From positions 1 through 34,332 of the forward strand of contig CAZOKZ010000048.1 in NCBI GenBank assembly GCA_964580585.1: 34,332 nucleotides of DNA, written 5' to 3'. A model generated the notes under the pieces. That model ran no database searches. It saw only the letters and a program-made list of their open reading frames with translations, and was not told the DNA's origin. Below, one piece after another: positions 15,831-24,158 of the stretch. Both the position numbers and the translations under genes were made by a program. The first letter of the stretch is position 1. Every line of letters starts with the position of its first letter. The DNA is from CAZOKZ01 sp964580585. GTDB taxonomy: Bacteria > Sumerlaeota > Sumerlaeia > SLMS01 > JAHLLQ01.

Positions 15831-17387
15831 TCAATAAGTGTTCCAAAGTCGAACACTTAATTTCGATCCGACACGATTGCGTAGATTGTCGGGGTGGATG
15901 CGGTGGTCATAATAAATGTCCCATGTACCACCGCCTTGGAATCCGCGTTCCGAATAGTACGAACCGTAAACGCTGCCCGTGCCATTCATCTCGCTCGATC
16001 CATAGGAGTAGAACATGCCCTGAAGTCGGCACTTGTCGATTTGACGGGAGTCGAATTGATTGGAAAGGTCGTCATCGTGCGCGGGATCGCACAATGTCAT
16101 TCCGTTGGGGATTTCGGGACAATCGAACGTTGGCGAAATGCCGGCGCCGTCCATGTCCACGTTCGCCCCGATGAAGAAGTAGCCCTGGAAAAACGGTCCG
16201 CCACCGCCCATTGAAATCGTGGAGAGATTCGAGCCATCCTCGGCGGGTCGATTTCCGTCGATCGTATCGATGAAATACAGATGGGACGGCGCATTGGGGT
16301 CCAGATCGTCCGGATCGTCTCCCGTCAGGTAGCTGAAGACATCACTGAACGATTGGATGATGTCGTTTCCGTTGGAATCCGTTCCCGTGATAAGCATGCC
16401 GTCTGCCGTCGTGCGGTAAATCGGCCATCCGTTTTGCAGGAACAGGATTTTCATCGCGTCGTAATCGTATTCCGGGAATTCCAATGTTTGGTGCTGGAGC
16501 AGGTTTTCGTGATCGCGCCACTGGGCAGCCGTCTGACCCGGCTTTAACGCGGATTCCAGATATGGAATATAGTAGTTCGGCGTTGGGTTGCCGTCGGCAT
16601 CGAATTCGGGAATCGGAGTGGAAGAATAACCGCCTTGAACGGTACCATCGGCGTACTCGACGTTTTGATGGTCGCGCAAATGTCCAACTGTCCGCGCGAA
16701 AAACCAGGGGTCATCGGTTTCGGACGAGAATTTCTTGTTGGCGTTGTTGACCATCGTCAAATCGTCCTGGGCCCAAATTTCGCCCCAATGGACATCGAAG
16801 CTACCGTTACTGGCAGCGCCTCGACGGCTGACGAGACCGGCAGGAGAACCGATCAGCGGAATCTGGTTCGTGTAGAGAACCACTTCCACGGTGGCTTCGA
16901 CGCCCGAATCGGTGCGGCCCACGCTGCGAACACGGGCAACCGTACCCACCGGATCGCCGCCTTCGCCGTTTACCGGCGGTCTCGGAGGCGAAACGGTGAG
17001 TTCCACCACGCGACCGCGAGAGCGCGAGGGCGCCATCAGGTTCAACACCGGCAACGAATCGGTATCGACGTCGAGTGTGTCCGTAATGATCGAATTACCT
17101 GAATCGTCGATCCATTTGTCTTCCGCATTGGGCTGAAAGTACGAAATATCCGGTGCCGTGCCTGGACGATTGTACCAATCCACGACGTGTTGGATGCCCG
17201 ATTCTGCGATGTAGAACGCCTGGAGACGGTCTTCGGCGCGTCGAATGTTGCGAATGTTTTGCGTTACGGATTGCGTTACGAGCAGAACAGAGCTCCCAGC
17301 GATGGTCAGCATAATCGTGGCGAACATCAAAATGGACGCTCTGCGGTTCCTCATCCCCTTCCGGGCGAAACCTTTTGTGTACTTCAT
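15831..17387 (-). CDS. Large PilX-like pseudopilin-type protein (paralogue B)
   Basis: At 518 residues it is homologous along its length to the protein at 13879-15573. It shares a basic head (RNRRAS), a hydrophobic helix (about 18-40), the PilX-like RLQAFYIAESGIQHVVDW (54-71), GTVARVRSVGRTDSGVEATV, ILFLQNGWPI and the C-terminal WDIYYDHR...LRNRVGSKLSVRLWNTY. It has no PT linker. Cys residues absent from A occur near the C-terminal third (CPEIPNGMTLC). GAGGAGAG just upstream of the ATG on the minus strand is a strong ribosome site. It follows two small pseudopilin genes and probably belongs to their operon, with its own terminator at 15761-15805. The role is inferred as a minor pilin or pseudopilus component with a large exposed domain; the function of that domain is unknown. 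Confidence 0.76.
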   Translation of the reverse strand: MKYTKGFARKGMRNRRASILMFATIMLTIAGSSVLLVTQSVTQNIRNIRRAEDRLQAFYIAESGIQHVVDWYNRPGTAPDISYFQPNAEDKWIDDSGNSIITDTLDVDTDSLPVLNLMAPSRSRGRVVELTVSPPRPPVNGEGGDPVGTVARVRSVGRTDSGVEATVEVVLYTNQIPLIGSPAGLVSRRGAASNGSFDVHWGEIWAQDDLTMVNNANKKFSSETDDPWFFARTVGHLRDHQNVEYADGTVQGGYSSTPIPEFDADGNPTPNYYIPYLESALKPGQTAAQWRDHENLLQHQTLEFPEYDYDAMKILFLQNGWPIYRTTADGMLITGTDSNGNDIIQSFSDVFSYLTGDDPDDLDPNAPSHLYFIDTIDGNRPAEDGSNLSTISMGGGGPFFQGYFFIGANVDMDGAGISPTFDCPEIPNGMTLCDPAHDDDLSNQFDSRQIDKCRLQGMFYSYGSSEMNGTGSVYGSYYSERGFQGGGTWDIYYDHRIHPDNLRNRVGSKLSVRLWNTY

Positions 17388-17446
17388 TCTCTCCTCGATG
17401 TAGGCATAATTTCGTTTTTGCCTATCGAAACACTGCTTTTTTCCAG

Positions 17447-17464
17447 AGACTCTCCCCAGAGTCT
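17447..17464. other. Short perfect hairpin upstream of paralogue B
   Basis: AGACTCT (17447-17453) and AGAGTCT (17458-17464) flank CCCC. On the minus strand no U tract follows, so this is not a standard terminator. It sits in the 97-base gap between the PilW-like gene and paralogue B. Confidence 0.4.
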
Positions 17465-17484
17465 AAAAAAATTACCCCTATCCT

Positions 17485-18018
17485 TTAGGTCGTTTGCGGC
17501 TTGTTTCTGAAGAAAATCTGATCCGAGATGGTAATCGGCAGCGTGTTGCCTCGCGAATCTCTCGTGTTGATTGTTACTGTAAACGACAAAGTCGTTTGAT
17601 TCGCATCGACAAACGCAAAGACAACATCATCGACTTCCTTGAATGTTCGCGTTGCACCTCCTGAATCGATGTCTTCTCGATAGACCAGAATTTTCGTATC
17701 CGGCGTATAGCGGAAGTCCGATGTGACGTCCTCGTTCGGGTCATAGAAGACGACCGTATTACCAGAGTCTTGAACTGAAACCCTGAGAAACTGCCCTACC
17801 AGTATTTCGCGTCGAATGTTGTCCAGTATCAACCGGATCTTGGATTCGGCCCGCATTTGCTGGGTTGAGTCGTAGCTTGTTCGCGCCGCCGCCAGAACCA
17901 GATATGAAACGGCGATGCCAATGAACCCGAAAAGAGAGGTGGAAATGATCATTTCCACGAACGTCATCGCCCGACGGCGACGCCTGTGGAACTTCGATGT
18001 CAATTTCTGGGAATTCAT
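17485..18018 (-). CDS. PilW/GspJ-like minor pseudopilin
   Basis: The 177-residue product has a class III prepilin signal: a basic leader HRRRRRA, cleavage before Met18, and mature MTFVEMIISTSLFGFIGIAV, with Glu22 as the conserved E5. The hydrophobic helix continues into a segment (RAESKIRLILDNIRREILVGQ) typical of PilW/GspJ-like minor pilins, followed by a beta-rich C-terminal domain. It would be processed by a prepilin peptidase and placed in the tip complex of a type IV pilus or type II pseudopilus. An upstream ATG at 18102 is open in frame, but the one at 18018 is chosen because AGGAAAG lies 7 bases before it and the leader then has normal length. The upstream pseudopilin stops 26 bases before, so the two are co-transcribed. 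Confidence 0.82.
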   Translation of the reverse strand: MNSQKLTSKFHRRRRRAMTFVEMIISTSLFGFIGIAVSYLVLAAARTSYDSTQQMRAESKIRLILDNIRREILVGQFLRVSVQDSGNTVVFYDPNEDVTSDFRYTPDTKILVYREDIDSGGATRTFKEVDDVVFAFVDANQTTLSFTVTINTRDSRGNTLPITISDQIFFRNKPQTT

Positions 18019-18044
18019 GTGAACTTTCCTGGTTCCAGTCTCGA

Positions 18045-18470
18045 TCAAGGAGCGCGGTGCGCCACCATGGTGACGTTGTACGTTTTCCCGCCTCGCGTCC
18101 ACTCCACCATTGCCTGAACAATTACCATGTCATAGCCGACACCCGTAAAAATTTCGGAATTGTCGTCCGCGTTGAACATTCTCAGGGAGGCCGTTCCCAT
18201 GAAATCGTCCGCTGGATCGTCGGGGGTTTTGTTATCGTCAATCAGCACGGGAACACCGCTGTAAGGGGCCAGGTTGTTCAACCCCGAGCGATAGGCCTGC
18301 TCCACCAGGGCAGCCGCCTGGCGTTGGGCCATCGAGTGTTCGCGGGCCAGTTGCTTGCCCCGAAGGATGTAAATGATCCCCGAAATGATGGCGAGAAAGA
18401 TAATCGCCGTCAGAACGATGGTGATCATGATCTCAACGAGACTGAATGCTTTTTTATGCTGCTGGCTCAT
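18045..18470 (-). CDS. PilV/GspI-like minor pseudopilin
   Basis: This 141-residue protein begins MSQQHKKA, then the mature pilin sequence FSLVEIMITIVLTAIIFLAI, with cleavage after Ala8 (Ala instead of the usual Gly) and Glu13 as E5. The helix is followed by GKQLAREHSMAQRQAAALVEQAYR, which is typical of PilV/GspI proteins, and a short beta domain ending in a WTRGGKTYNVTMVAHRAP strand. The frame is open to an ATG at 18521, but the start at 18470 is preferred because GAGAGG lies upstream and the leader length fits prepilin peptidase substrates. It is the first gene of a four-gene minus-strand pseudopilin cluster. Such minor pilins prime assembly of pili or pseudopili; no assembly ATPase or peptidase gene is in the window. 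Confidence 0.82.
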   Translation of the reverse strand: MSQQHKKAFSLVEIMITIVLTAIIFLAIISGIIYILRGKQLAREHSMAQRQAAALVEQAYRSGLNNLAPYSGVPVLIDDNKTPDDPADDFMGTASLRMFNADDNSEIFTGVGYDMVIVQAMVEWTRGGKTYNVTMVAHRAP

Positions 18471-18829
18471 TTCTTTATACGTTCCTCTCCATCTTTCGGC
18501 AACAATATGGTGCCAAGACATCTTTCCAGCAAGTCATTTTTTGAAGTTGCGAACAAAAAGAGAGAAAATTTTCCAGGCGGAGGGGCAATATCGTGAAAGA
18601 AACTCAAATTGGCGACCATTTCGGAATTAAGCGCAAAATGAGGAGAAGCGACCCTGTTCGCCTCTCGGGACTACATGAGTAGCTTAGGCGAGAATAGGTT
18701 CCCGTTTCAACTGAAAAAAGTCATTCAATTCCAGGCTTGCGTCCCGAGCGTCACTGCGTCCACTGTCTCCCCCGGTCGGACATCCGCCCAAACAAATGGT
18801 CATTTTTTTATTCATCGAGGCCAAGTTCC
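18471..18829. promoter_or_regulatory. Divergent intergenic region, pseudopilins versus aminotransferase
   Basis: This 359-base gap must hold promoters for both directions. I see no confident -35/-10 pair, no operator-like palindrome and no credible ORF. The frame upstream of the aminotransferase is open from 18737 but looks non-coding, with Cys/His/Arg-rich translation. Confidence 0.45.
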
Positions 18830-20032
18830 ATGAAAATTTCGCAACGCGTTTCCAGTCTGAGCGCTTCGCTGACCCTAGCGTTGACCGCCAAAGCCAAGGC
18901 CCTGAAAGCGCAAGGAATCGATATCGCTTCCTTCGGCGCTGGCGAGCCGGATTTCGATACGCCGGATTTCATCAAAGAGATCGCGATCGAAGATTTACGC
19001 GCGGGAAAAACGAAATACACGCCCGCCAAGGGCGGTCCCGAGATCATCGATGCGGTGCGCCAGGCGCTTGAGAAGGACTACGGCCTGAAATACGAGGCTT
19101 CTGAAATCCTCGTCTCGGTCGGCGGCAAGCACTCGCTTTACAACGTTTTCCAGGCGATTGTGGATTCCGGCGACGAGGTGATTATCCCCTCGCCCTTCTG
19201 GCTCACGTACCCCGAACAGGTTCGCGCCGCCGAGGGCGAGCCGGTGATCGTGACCTGCGGCCCCGAACAGGGGTTCAAAATCACGCCGGAACAGCTTGAA
19301 GCCGCGATTACGCCCAGCACGGTTGCCGTGGTGCTCAACAGCCCGAGCAACCCGACCGGCGCCGTGTACAGCAAGGAAGAATTGCTGGCATTGGCCGAAG
19401 TGTTCAAAGCCAACCCTGAGGTGACAATCGTCAGCGACGATCTGTACCAGAAATTGGTGTACGCACCGGCCGAATTCCACAGCATCGTCAGCCTTTGCCC
19501 GGAATTGCGCGACCAGACAATTATCGTCAACGGTTGGTCAAAAGCTTACTCGATGACCGGTTGGCGTCTGGGCTGGCTGGCAGGCCCCGCCCCGGCGGTT
19601 AAGGCCATGAGCAACCTGCAAAGCCACTCTACCTCGAACGTGACATCGTTCATCCAACGCGCTGCCGCCGTGGCACTGACAGGCGACCAGGGATTTCTGG
19701 ATAAATGGGTGGCCGAATTCGATGCACGTCGCAATTTGATCGTGGACGGTTTGAAAGCGTTGCCCGGCGTCACCTGCGATCCGGCTCCGCTCGGCGCATT
19801 CTACGCCTTCCCCGACATTTCCGGCGTGTACGGAAAAACTCTCGGCGGTAAAAAAATTACCAACTCGATGGAGTTCGCCGAAGTCGCGCTGGAAGTCGCC
19901 AAAGTATCGGTCGTACCCGGTTCCGCGTTCGGCGAAGATCGTTGCGTTCGGATGAGCTATGCAACCAGTCGCGAAACGATCCAAAAAGGTTTGGATCGCT
20001 TGAACGATTTGCTCACTGGCAAGATGGGATAA
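18830..20032 (+). CDS. Class I pyridoxal-phosphate aminotransferase, aspartate aminotransferase type
   Basis: The 400-residue protein is a fold type I aminotransferase of the I-gamma aspartate aminotransferase group, transferring the amino group between aspartate and 2-oxoglutarate; some members also use prephenate. Visible features: FGAGEPDFDTP (35-45), SVGGKHSLYN (96-105), LNSPSNPTGAVYS (169-181), the PLP-ring Asp and Tyr in VSDDLYQKLVY (201-211), the Schiff-base lysine in NGWSKAYSMTGWRLGW (Lys238) and the substrate carboxylate-binding Arg374 in CVRMSYATS. The ATG at 18830 is chosen because GAGG lies about 9 bases upstream and the product then has family length; the open frame reaches back to 18737. 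It stands alone with its own terminator. Substrate preference cannot be fixed by eye. Confidence 0.94.
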   Translation: MKISQRVSSLSASLTLALTAKAKALKAQGIDIASFGAGEPDFDTPDFIKEIAIEDLRAGKTKYTPAKGGPEIIDAVRQALEKDYGLKYEASEILVSVGGKHSLYNVFQAIVDSGDEVIIPSPFWLTYPEQVRAAEGEPVIVTCGPEQGFKITPEQLEAAITPSTVAVVLNSPSNPTGAVYSKEELLALAEVFKANPEVTIVSDDLYQKLVYAPAEFHSIVSLCPELRDQTIIVNGWSKAYSMTGWRLGWLAGPAPAVKAMSNLQSHSTSNVTSFIQRAAAVALTGDQGFLDKWVAEFDARRNLIVDGLKALPGVTCDPAPLGAFYAFPDISGVYGKTLGGKKITNSMEFAEVALEVAKVSVVPGSAFGEDRCVRMSYATSRETIQKGLDRLNDLLTGKMG

Positions 20033-20037
20033 TGAAT

Positions 20038-20085
20038 CGCCGCGATTTTTGCGGGATTCCGTATTTTCGCGGCGAGAATCTTTTT
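20038..20085 (+). terminator. Possible terminator after the aminotransferase
   Basis: CGCCGCGA (20038-20045) pairs with TCGCGGCG (20067-20074), enclosing a smaller CGG/CCG hairpin. A TTTTT run follows at 20081-20085, slightly far from the stem. Confidence 0.55.
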
Positions 20086-20240
20086 GCCCATTGTCCGCTT
20101 TTTCCATTGACCAAAGCGGGTTGCCATACGACAAACACATTGAGACTCGGAAAGAGTCGTTTGCCCCTTTTGGGGACTTCACAAAGGAGTCGTCTCGGAA
20201 CACAAATCCATTTTCCTCCCTCCCCTCCTCCAAGGGCTGA
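20086..20240 (+). other. Gene-free stretch with nested inverted repeats
   Basis: Within the 341-base gap between the aminotransferase and sulfotransferase no credible gene is seen. Around 20142-20197 several short complementary arms occur in order: GAGAC with GTCTC, GACTC with GAGTC, and CCCC-TTTT-GGGG. They could fold as a compact multi-stem RNA or be chance. Confidence 0.3.
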
Positions 20241-20272
20241 GCCACCTCGCAAGAGGTGGCTTGGCTCTTTTT
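20241..20272 (+). terminator. Intrinsic terminator or leader hairpin before the sulfotransferase
   Basis: GCCACCTC (20241-20248) and GAGGTGGC (20253-20260) make a perfect 8-pair stem with a GCAA tetraloop, followed by TTGGCTCTTTTT. Lying 100 bases ahead of the sulfotransferase it may end upstream transcripts or act as a leader element. Confidence 0.7.
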
Positions 20273-20373
20273 AGCATCTTTTGCTTTGAGCCACTCGCCC
20301 ACTCGAGGGCACACTTCCCGCGCTTTCTACCCCCCTCTTTCGTTTCAACCTTGTTTCTTTTGGAGAACACGGA

Positions 20374-21279
20374 ATGGATCCATTCCAGAAATTCAAGCGC
20401 TCGCACCTCGGCGAAGAATTGCGCAAGTACTACGACGAAAAAACCGCCGACGCGTTTCTTCTCTCTTTTCCCAAATGTGGCCGCACATGGCTGCGCATCA
20501 TGATTGCCAAAGTATTCCAGCAGCATTTCAAGCTGGAACACCGCCGCATTGAACGCAAGTTGTTGAAACTGCACAAACTGCCGCGCTTGAACCCAAACGT
20601 GCCGAAAATCATGGTCGATCACGACGATTTTCCTCACTGGAAAAATGCCAGCGAACTCAAACAAAATAAAAAACGCTATCGGCATTCAAAGGTCATTTTC
20701 CTGGTGCGCGATCCACGCGATGTTATCGTTTCGTTTTACTTTGAACAATCCAAACGCCTTACGGTGGAAGACACGGAAAAACAAAAACGCCACCGCGAGT
20801 TGAAAAATTTTCGCAACCGCGTCAAACCCTACGTCGGACCAATGGAAAAATTCGTTCACGAAGAAATCGGCAGTTTTGAAACATTGATCGAATATTACAA
20901 CATCTGGGAGAGAAACCGCGAAATCCCCCGCGATTTCCTGCTGATGAAATACGAAGACTTGCGCGCGAATACGCAGAACGAACTGCGCCGTCTGATGGAT
21001 TTCCTTGAACTGCCCGATGTGGCGGACGAAACGCTGGCCTCGGCGATTGAATTCTGTCGTTTCGAGAATATGCGGAAGATGGAGCAAGAAAACGCGTTTC
21101 ATTCCGGTAAACTCGCGCCGAAAAATGCTTCGGACAAGGAGTCGTTCAAAACGCGCAAAGGCAAGGTGGGCGGTTATCGTGAATATCTGAGCAAAGAAGA
21201 TATCAACTACCTCAACGACCACATGCGTGAACATCTCTCCCCCGCTTATGGGTACCAGGCATCGGATAAACCTGCCTAG
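20374..21279 (+). CDS. PAPS-dependent sulfotransferase
   Basis: The 301-residue cytoplasmic enzyme transfers a sulfuryl group from PAPS to a hydroxyl or amine acceptor. The 5'-phosphosulfate loop is FPKCGRTWLR (32-41; PKSGTTW in most relatives). The 3'-phosphate binding motif is VIFLVRDPRDVIVSFY (107-122), with Arg112 and Ser120. The C-terminal RKGKVGGYREYLS (261-273) matches the RKGxxGDW motif of sulfotransferases. The ribosome site is GGAG about 10 bases upstream. With a GT-C-like membrane protein and a methyltransferase directly downstream, it most likely modifies a surface glycan or lipid, although the acceptor cannot be identified. The long Lys/Arg/Glu-rich insertion around 124-152 is variable in this family. 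Confidence 0.9.
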   Translation: MDPFQKFKRSHLGEELRKYYDEKTADAFLLSFPKCGRTWLRIMIAKVFQQHFKLEHRRIERKLLKLHKLPRLNPNVPKIMVDHDDFPHWKNASELKQNKKRYRHSKVIFLVRDPRDVIVSFYFEQSKRLTVEDTEKQKRHRELKNFRNRVKPYVGPMEKFVHEEIGSFETLIEYYNIWERNREIPRDFLLMKYEDLRANTQNELRRLMDFLELPDVADETLASAIEFCRFENMRKMEQENAFHSGKLAPKNASDKESFKTRKGKVGGYREYLSKEDINYLNDHMREHLSPAYGYQASDKPA

Positions 21280-21341
21280 TTTTACTGCTGGCGCACGTCA
21301 TTCCAACATCACTCGAAACTGACACCATCTCGAATTGAAAA

Positions 21342-23249
21342 ATGAAACAGAACTCTTCGCCCCCATCCCCAAATACAAATAACGAGTTGGAGAATCCTTC
21401 TCCTTCACCTGCCATCGAAGGGGGATTGGGACGAATACGTTTATTTTTTGACGATCATGCCCGAGCCATTGGCGTTGTTTTATTCCTTCTGTCCTTCTTT
21501 CTGTTCACCTCGAACCGCGATCATTTTCATGCAGGCGATACGAGGGCGATCACGGATTTGTCCTGGTGGATTGCACAAGGCAATCCTCCACGTCTCAATG
21601 GAATGTATTCCCCCATGGAACAATCTTACGGTTATTGGGCGAAAACATTACCCTCGGGATTGGTAGCGATCGTTCCTGCTCCAGGATCGGCGGTTCTCGG
21701 TGCTCCATTCATCTGGTTGATGCAACGCATGGGCATGCCCACAGAACTCAATGAAGCCCCTCAGCAGGCCAAACTTGCGGCCAGTTGGATGATGGCCTTT
21801 GCCGTGTGGGTTGTTTTCATTTCCGTGGGACGAATCGAAGACCATTTGGTGGGTGCGGCGCTTGCGATTTGTGTCGCGGCAGGTTCGTCGATGTATTCGC
21901 TGATGGCCCAGGCGCTTTGGTCTCAGACCGGTGGACTTTTTTGTCAGGCGATCAGTTTGCTGATTCTTTCGCGTTACTTTACCAGAGGCACATCGTACGA
22001 CTCCGTCCCCTCTATTTCCAAATGTGAGATGTTCTGGCTTTTCATCGGTGGAATATTTGCCGGCTTTTCGGCGTTTTCCCGCCCGACTTTTGTTGCCTGG
22101 GCCGGAATTTATGGAGTGTTGTCGATTATCAGATTACGCAAAGCCGCCATTCCAGCAATTGTCGGACTGGCGATTGGCCTGTTCCTGGGTATGAAACTGA
22201 ACGAATACGCCCAAGGTTCGATTCTCGGTTTGCATTACGAAAAATCCGTGGACGAAGTCGGGTTTGGTTTATCGCCCGGGTTGCTGTGGACAAATTTCCT
22301 CGCCGGTTTTCTTTCCCCCTACCGTGGACTGTTGATGTGGTCGCCGTGGGCGATTCTGATATTCGTCGGGATGGGGACGATGGTTCCCGGAACAAAATGG
22401 AAACAGTTGCTCAGTCCAACGGCTGCTGCAAAAATTTGGCTGCTTGGTCAAGCCGTCTTCGTTCTCGCCATCGCAGCGGGATTGTTGACCTTCAAGAATT
22501 TGTGGACATGGGAAGCGGGCTCGCGCCACTCAGCCGATTTACTTCTCAGCGGCGCTTTGCTGGCCGCAGGCCCGACAGCATGGTTAATTCGGCGAATCTG
22601 GGGATGGGGAATTCTGGTTATACTGTTCGCGCCCGCCGCCATTATCTACCACAAGGCAGCCAGTCATCCGTACTTTCATGGCGATTATTATGGCATCGTG
22701 CGCAAGGTAATGCATTTGATTCCGGAAGAGCCCATGAACTGGCGTTTCAGCCCATATCGATACTATTGGACCGATGGTCGGATTGAACGAGAAATTCGAG
22801 GTGAAACACGCGAACCCCTTTGGGATTCCAATCAACTCGATATGACACCCGAAAACGCGTGGCGTTTCATCGAGGGTGGTCTAACGCCCAAAGAGGAATC
22901 ATTATACCTCCATCGCAAAAACGCCAGTTTGCTGATCGATTTGCCCAAAGAGAACTACTCTGCTGGAATGAATTTATATATCGAGTTTGAAGATCGTCCC
23001 AGCGCTCCACACAGCCAATGGCGCCAGGTGGATTTTGTTTGGAATGGACAGCTCATTCGTCATCACGAATGGTGGTCGCAGACGGCTATCCAGAAAATTG
23101 AAATCCCCATCGCCGCAAACAGAATTTATACGGATGAACAGAACCGGTTGGAAATTTTCGACGAAGACACCTATCCCGTCATGATGTGGGAACCGGGTTT
23201 AATCGTCATCGAAAACATCACCATTACTCCCTTAAGAGCGAGCAAATGA
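21342..23249 (+). CDS. Multi-pass membrane protein, GT-C-type glycosyltransferase-like
   Basis: A 635-residue integral membrane protein with about eleven predicted helices. A Pro/Ser-rich cytoplasmic start (1-30) is followed by the first helix (about 43-57) and then FHAGDTRAITDLSWW, where Asp66 sits on the first outer loop, the place of the conserved acidic residue in GT-C glycosyltransferases that use lipid-linked sugar donors. Hydrophobic helices continue to about residue 430. A soluble, probably periplasmic domain of about 200 residues follows, rich in Trp and Glu. Its last four bases overlap the start of the downstream methyltransferase (ATGA), so translation is coupled. The role is inferred from topology and the loop motif: transfer of a sugar to an exported glycan, lipid or protein. 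The C-terminal domain is not recognised. Confidence 0.7.
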   Translation: MKQNSSPPSPNTNNELENPSPSPAIEGGLGRIRLFFDDHARAIGVVLFLLSFFLFTSNRDHFHAGDTRAITDLSWWIAQGNPPRLNGMYSPMEQSYGYWAKTLPSGLVAIVPAPGSAVLGAPFIWLMQRMGMPTELNEAPQQAKLAASWMMAFAVWVVFISVGRIEDHLVGAALAICVAAGSSMYSLMAQALWSQTGGLFCQAISLLILSRYFTRGTSYDSVPSISKCEMFWLFIGGIFAGFSAFSRPTFVAWAGIYGVLSIIRLRKAAIPAIVGLAIGLFLGMKLNEYAQGSILGLHYEKSVDEVGFGLSPGLLWTNFLAGFLSPYRGLLMWSPWAILIFVGMGTMVPGTKWKQLLSPTAAAKIWLLGQAVFVLAIAAGLLTFKNLWTWEAGSRHSADLLLSGALLAAGPTAWLIRRIWGWGILVILFAPAAIIYHKAASHPYFHGDYYGIVRKVMHLIPEEPMNWRFSPYRYYWTDGRIEREIRGETREPLWDSNQLDMTPENAWRFIEGGLTPKEESLYLHRKNASLLIDLPKENYSAGMNLYIEFEDRPSAPHSQWRQVDFVWNGQLIRHHEWWSQTAIQKIEIPIAANRIYTDEQNRLEIFDEDTYPVMMWEPGLIVIENITITPLRASK

Positions 23250-23992
23250 GCGCCACAATCGAACGCATTACGTTGCAAGATGCAAAATCCGCCGACAAGT
23301 TGCAACGCGAGTCGATTCGTTTGCACCAAAAACGTTATCGGTTTGCCTGCCGTTGGGCACGCAACGCGCGCGTTCTGGATATTGCCTGCGGTTGTGGTTA
23401 TGGAAGCGCGATGCTCAAAAAAGCGGGCGCGCGGGAAGTCGTTGGAATCGATATCGCACCAGAGGCGGTCGCCGAAGCACGAGAACTCTACGCAAAACCG
23501 GGAATCACTTTTGCGCAGGCCGATTATCGGGAGTTGAAGAATCCTTCAAAACGAAAAGATCTCGCACCGCTCTTTGACGAACCTTTCGACCTGATCGTCA
23601 GTCTTGAAACGATAGAGCATTTGCCTGATCCCGACGATTTTGCCGACACGGTACTTCGTCATCTGAAGCGCGGTGGAGTTTTCACGGGCTCCGTCCCTGT
23701 CACCCCCAGTATGGACGCCAATCCTTATCATCTCCAGGATTTTTCGCCCATGGGTTTCCGGCGCTTTTTGAAACGACACGGATTAAAACCCATGCGGATG
23801 ATTCGACAACGCCAACCGTATAATCCTCTGACCGTCAGAAGCCAAATGGTCTCGAACGACCGCACCGATATCCGACGCAGTCTTGGGAAATATTACGTTC
23901 AACATCCGTCGAAATTTTTCCTCCGGATTTACGCCACATTCAGATTTGGGTTTGTGAATTTGTACGACGTTATTGCTTCGAAAAAACTATAA
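23246..23992 (+). CDS. SAM-dependent methyltransferase (class I)
   Basis: The 248-residue product has the class I Rossmann methyltransferase signature: VLDIACGCGYGSAML (43-57, motif I), VVGIDIAPEAV (65-75, motif II with the ribose-binding Asp), an acidic QADYREL (91-97) and FDLIVSLETIEHLPDPDDF (114-132, motif IV and following helix), then LKRGGVFTGSVP (140-151). These features match small-molecule or glycan methyltransferases of the Methyltransf_11/23 type. The start is the ATG at 23246, which overlaps the TGA of the membrane protein; a frame opening at 23186 lies inside that gene. It closes a three-gene group with the sulfotransferase and GT-C-like protein and probably methylates the same surface compound. 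A strong terminator follows. Confidence 0.92.
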   Translation: MSATIERITLQDAKSADKLQRESIRLHQKRYRFACRWARNARVLDIACGCGYGSAMLKKAGAREVVGIDIAPEAVAEARELYAKPGITFAQADYRELKNPSKRKDLAPLFDEPFDLIVSLETIEHLPDPDDFADTVLRHLKRGGVFTGSVPVTPSMDANPYHLQDFSPMGFRRFLKRHGLKPMRMIRQRQPYNPLTVRSQMVSNDRTDIRRSLGKYYVQHPSKFFLRIYATFRFGFVNLYDVIASKKL

Positions 23993-24033
23993 GTCGATCG
24001 CGGTATAATCGCTAAATCCCAAACGTGAAAAAC

Positions 24034-24069
24034 TCGCGGCCAGGAGACATTCTCCTGGCCGCGATTTTT
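24034..24069. terminator. Strong bidirectional terminator after the methyltransferase
   Basis: TCGCGGCCAGGAGA (24034-24047) pairs perfectly with TCTCCTGGCCGCGA (24051-24064), followed by TTTTT. AAAAA on the other side lets it also stop transcripts from the giant minus-strand gene. Confidence 0.93.
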
Positions 24070-24158
24070 GTGTCGAAATGTTGTTCGTTTGCCCACGCTC
24101 CCTTTGAAGGCTCCCCCGCCCAAGTGGGCGTTCGGGTGGGGGAACCCGATTCCCGAAA

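Noticed and set aside
24004..24009. Perfect TATAAT resembling a -10 box after the methyltransferase
   Set aside because: No -35 element at proper distance and it is followed at once by a terminator, so probably chance.
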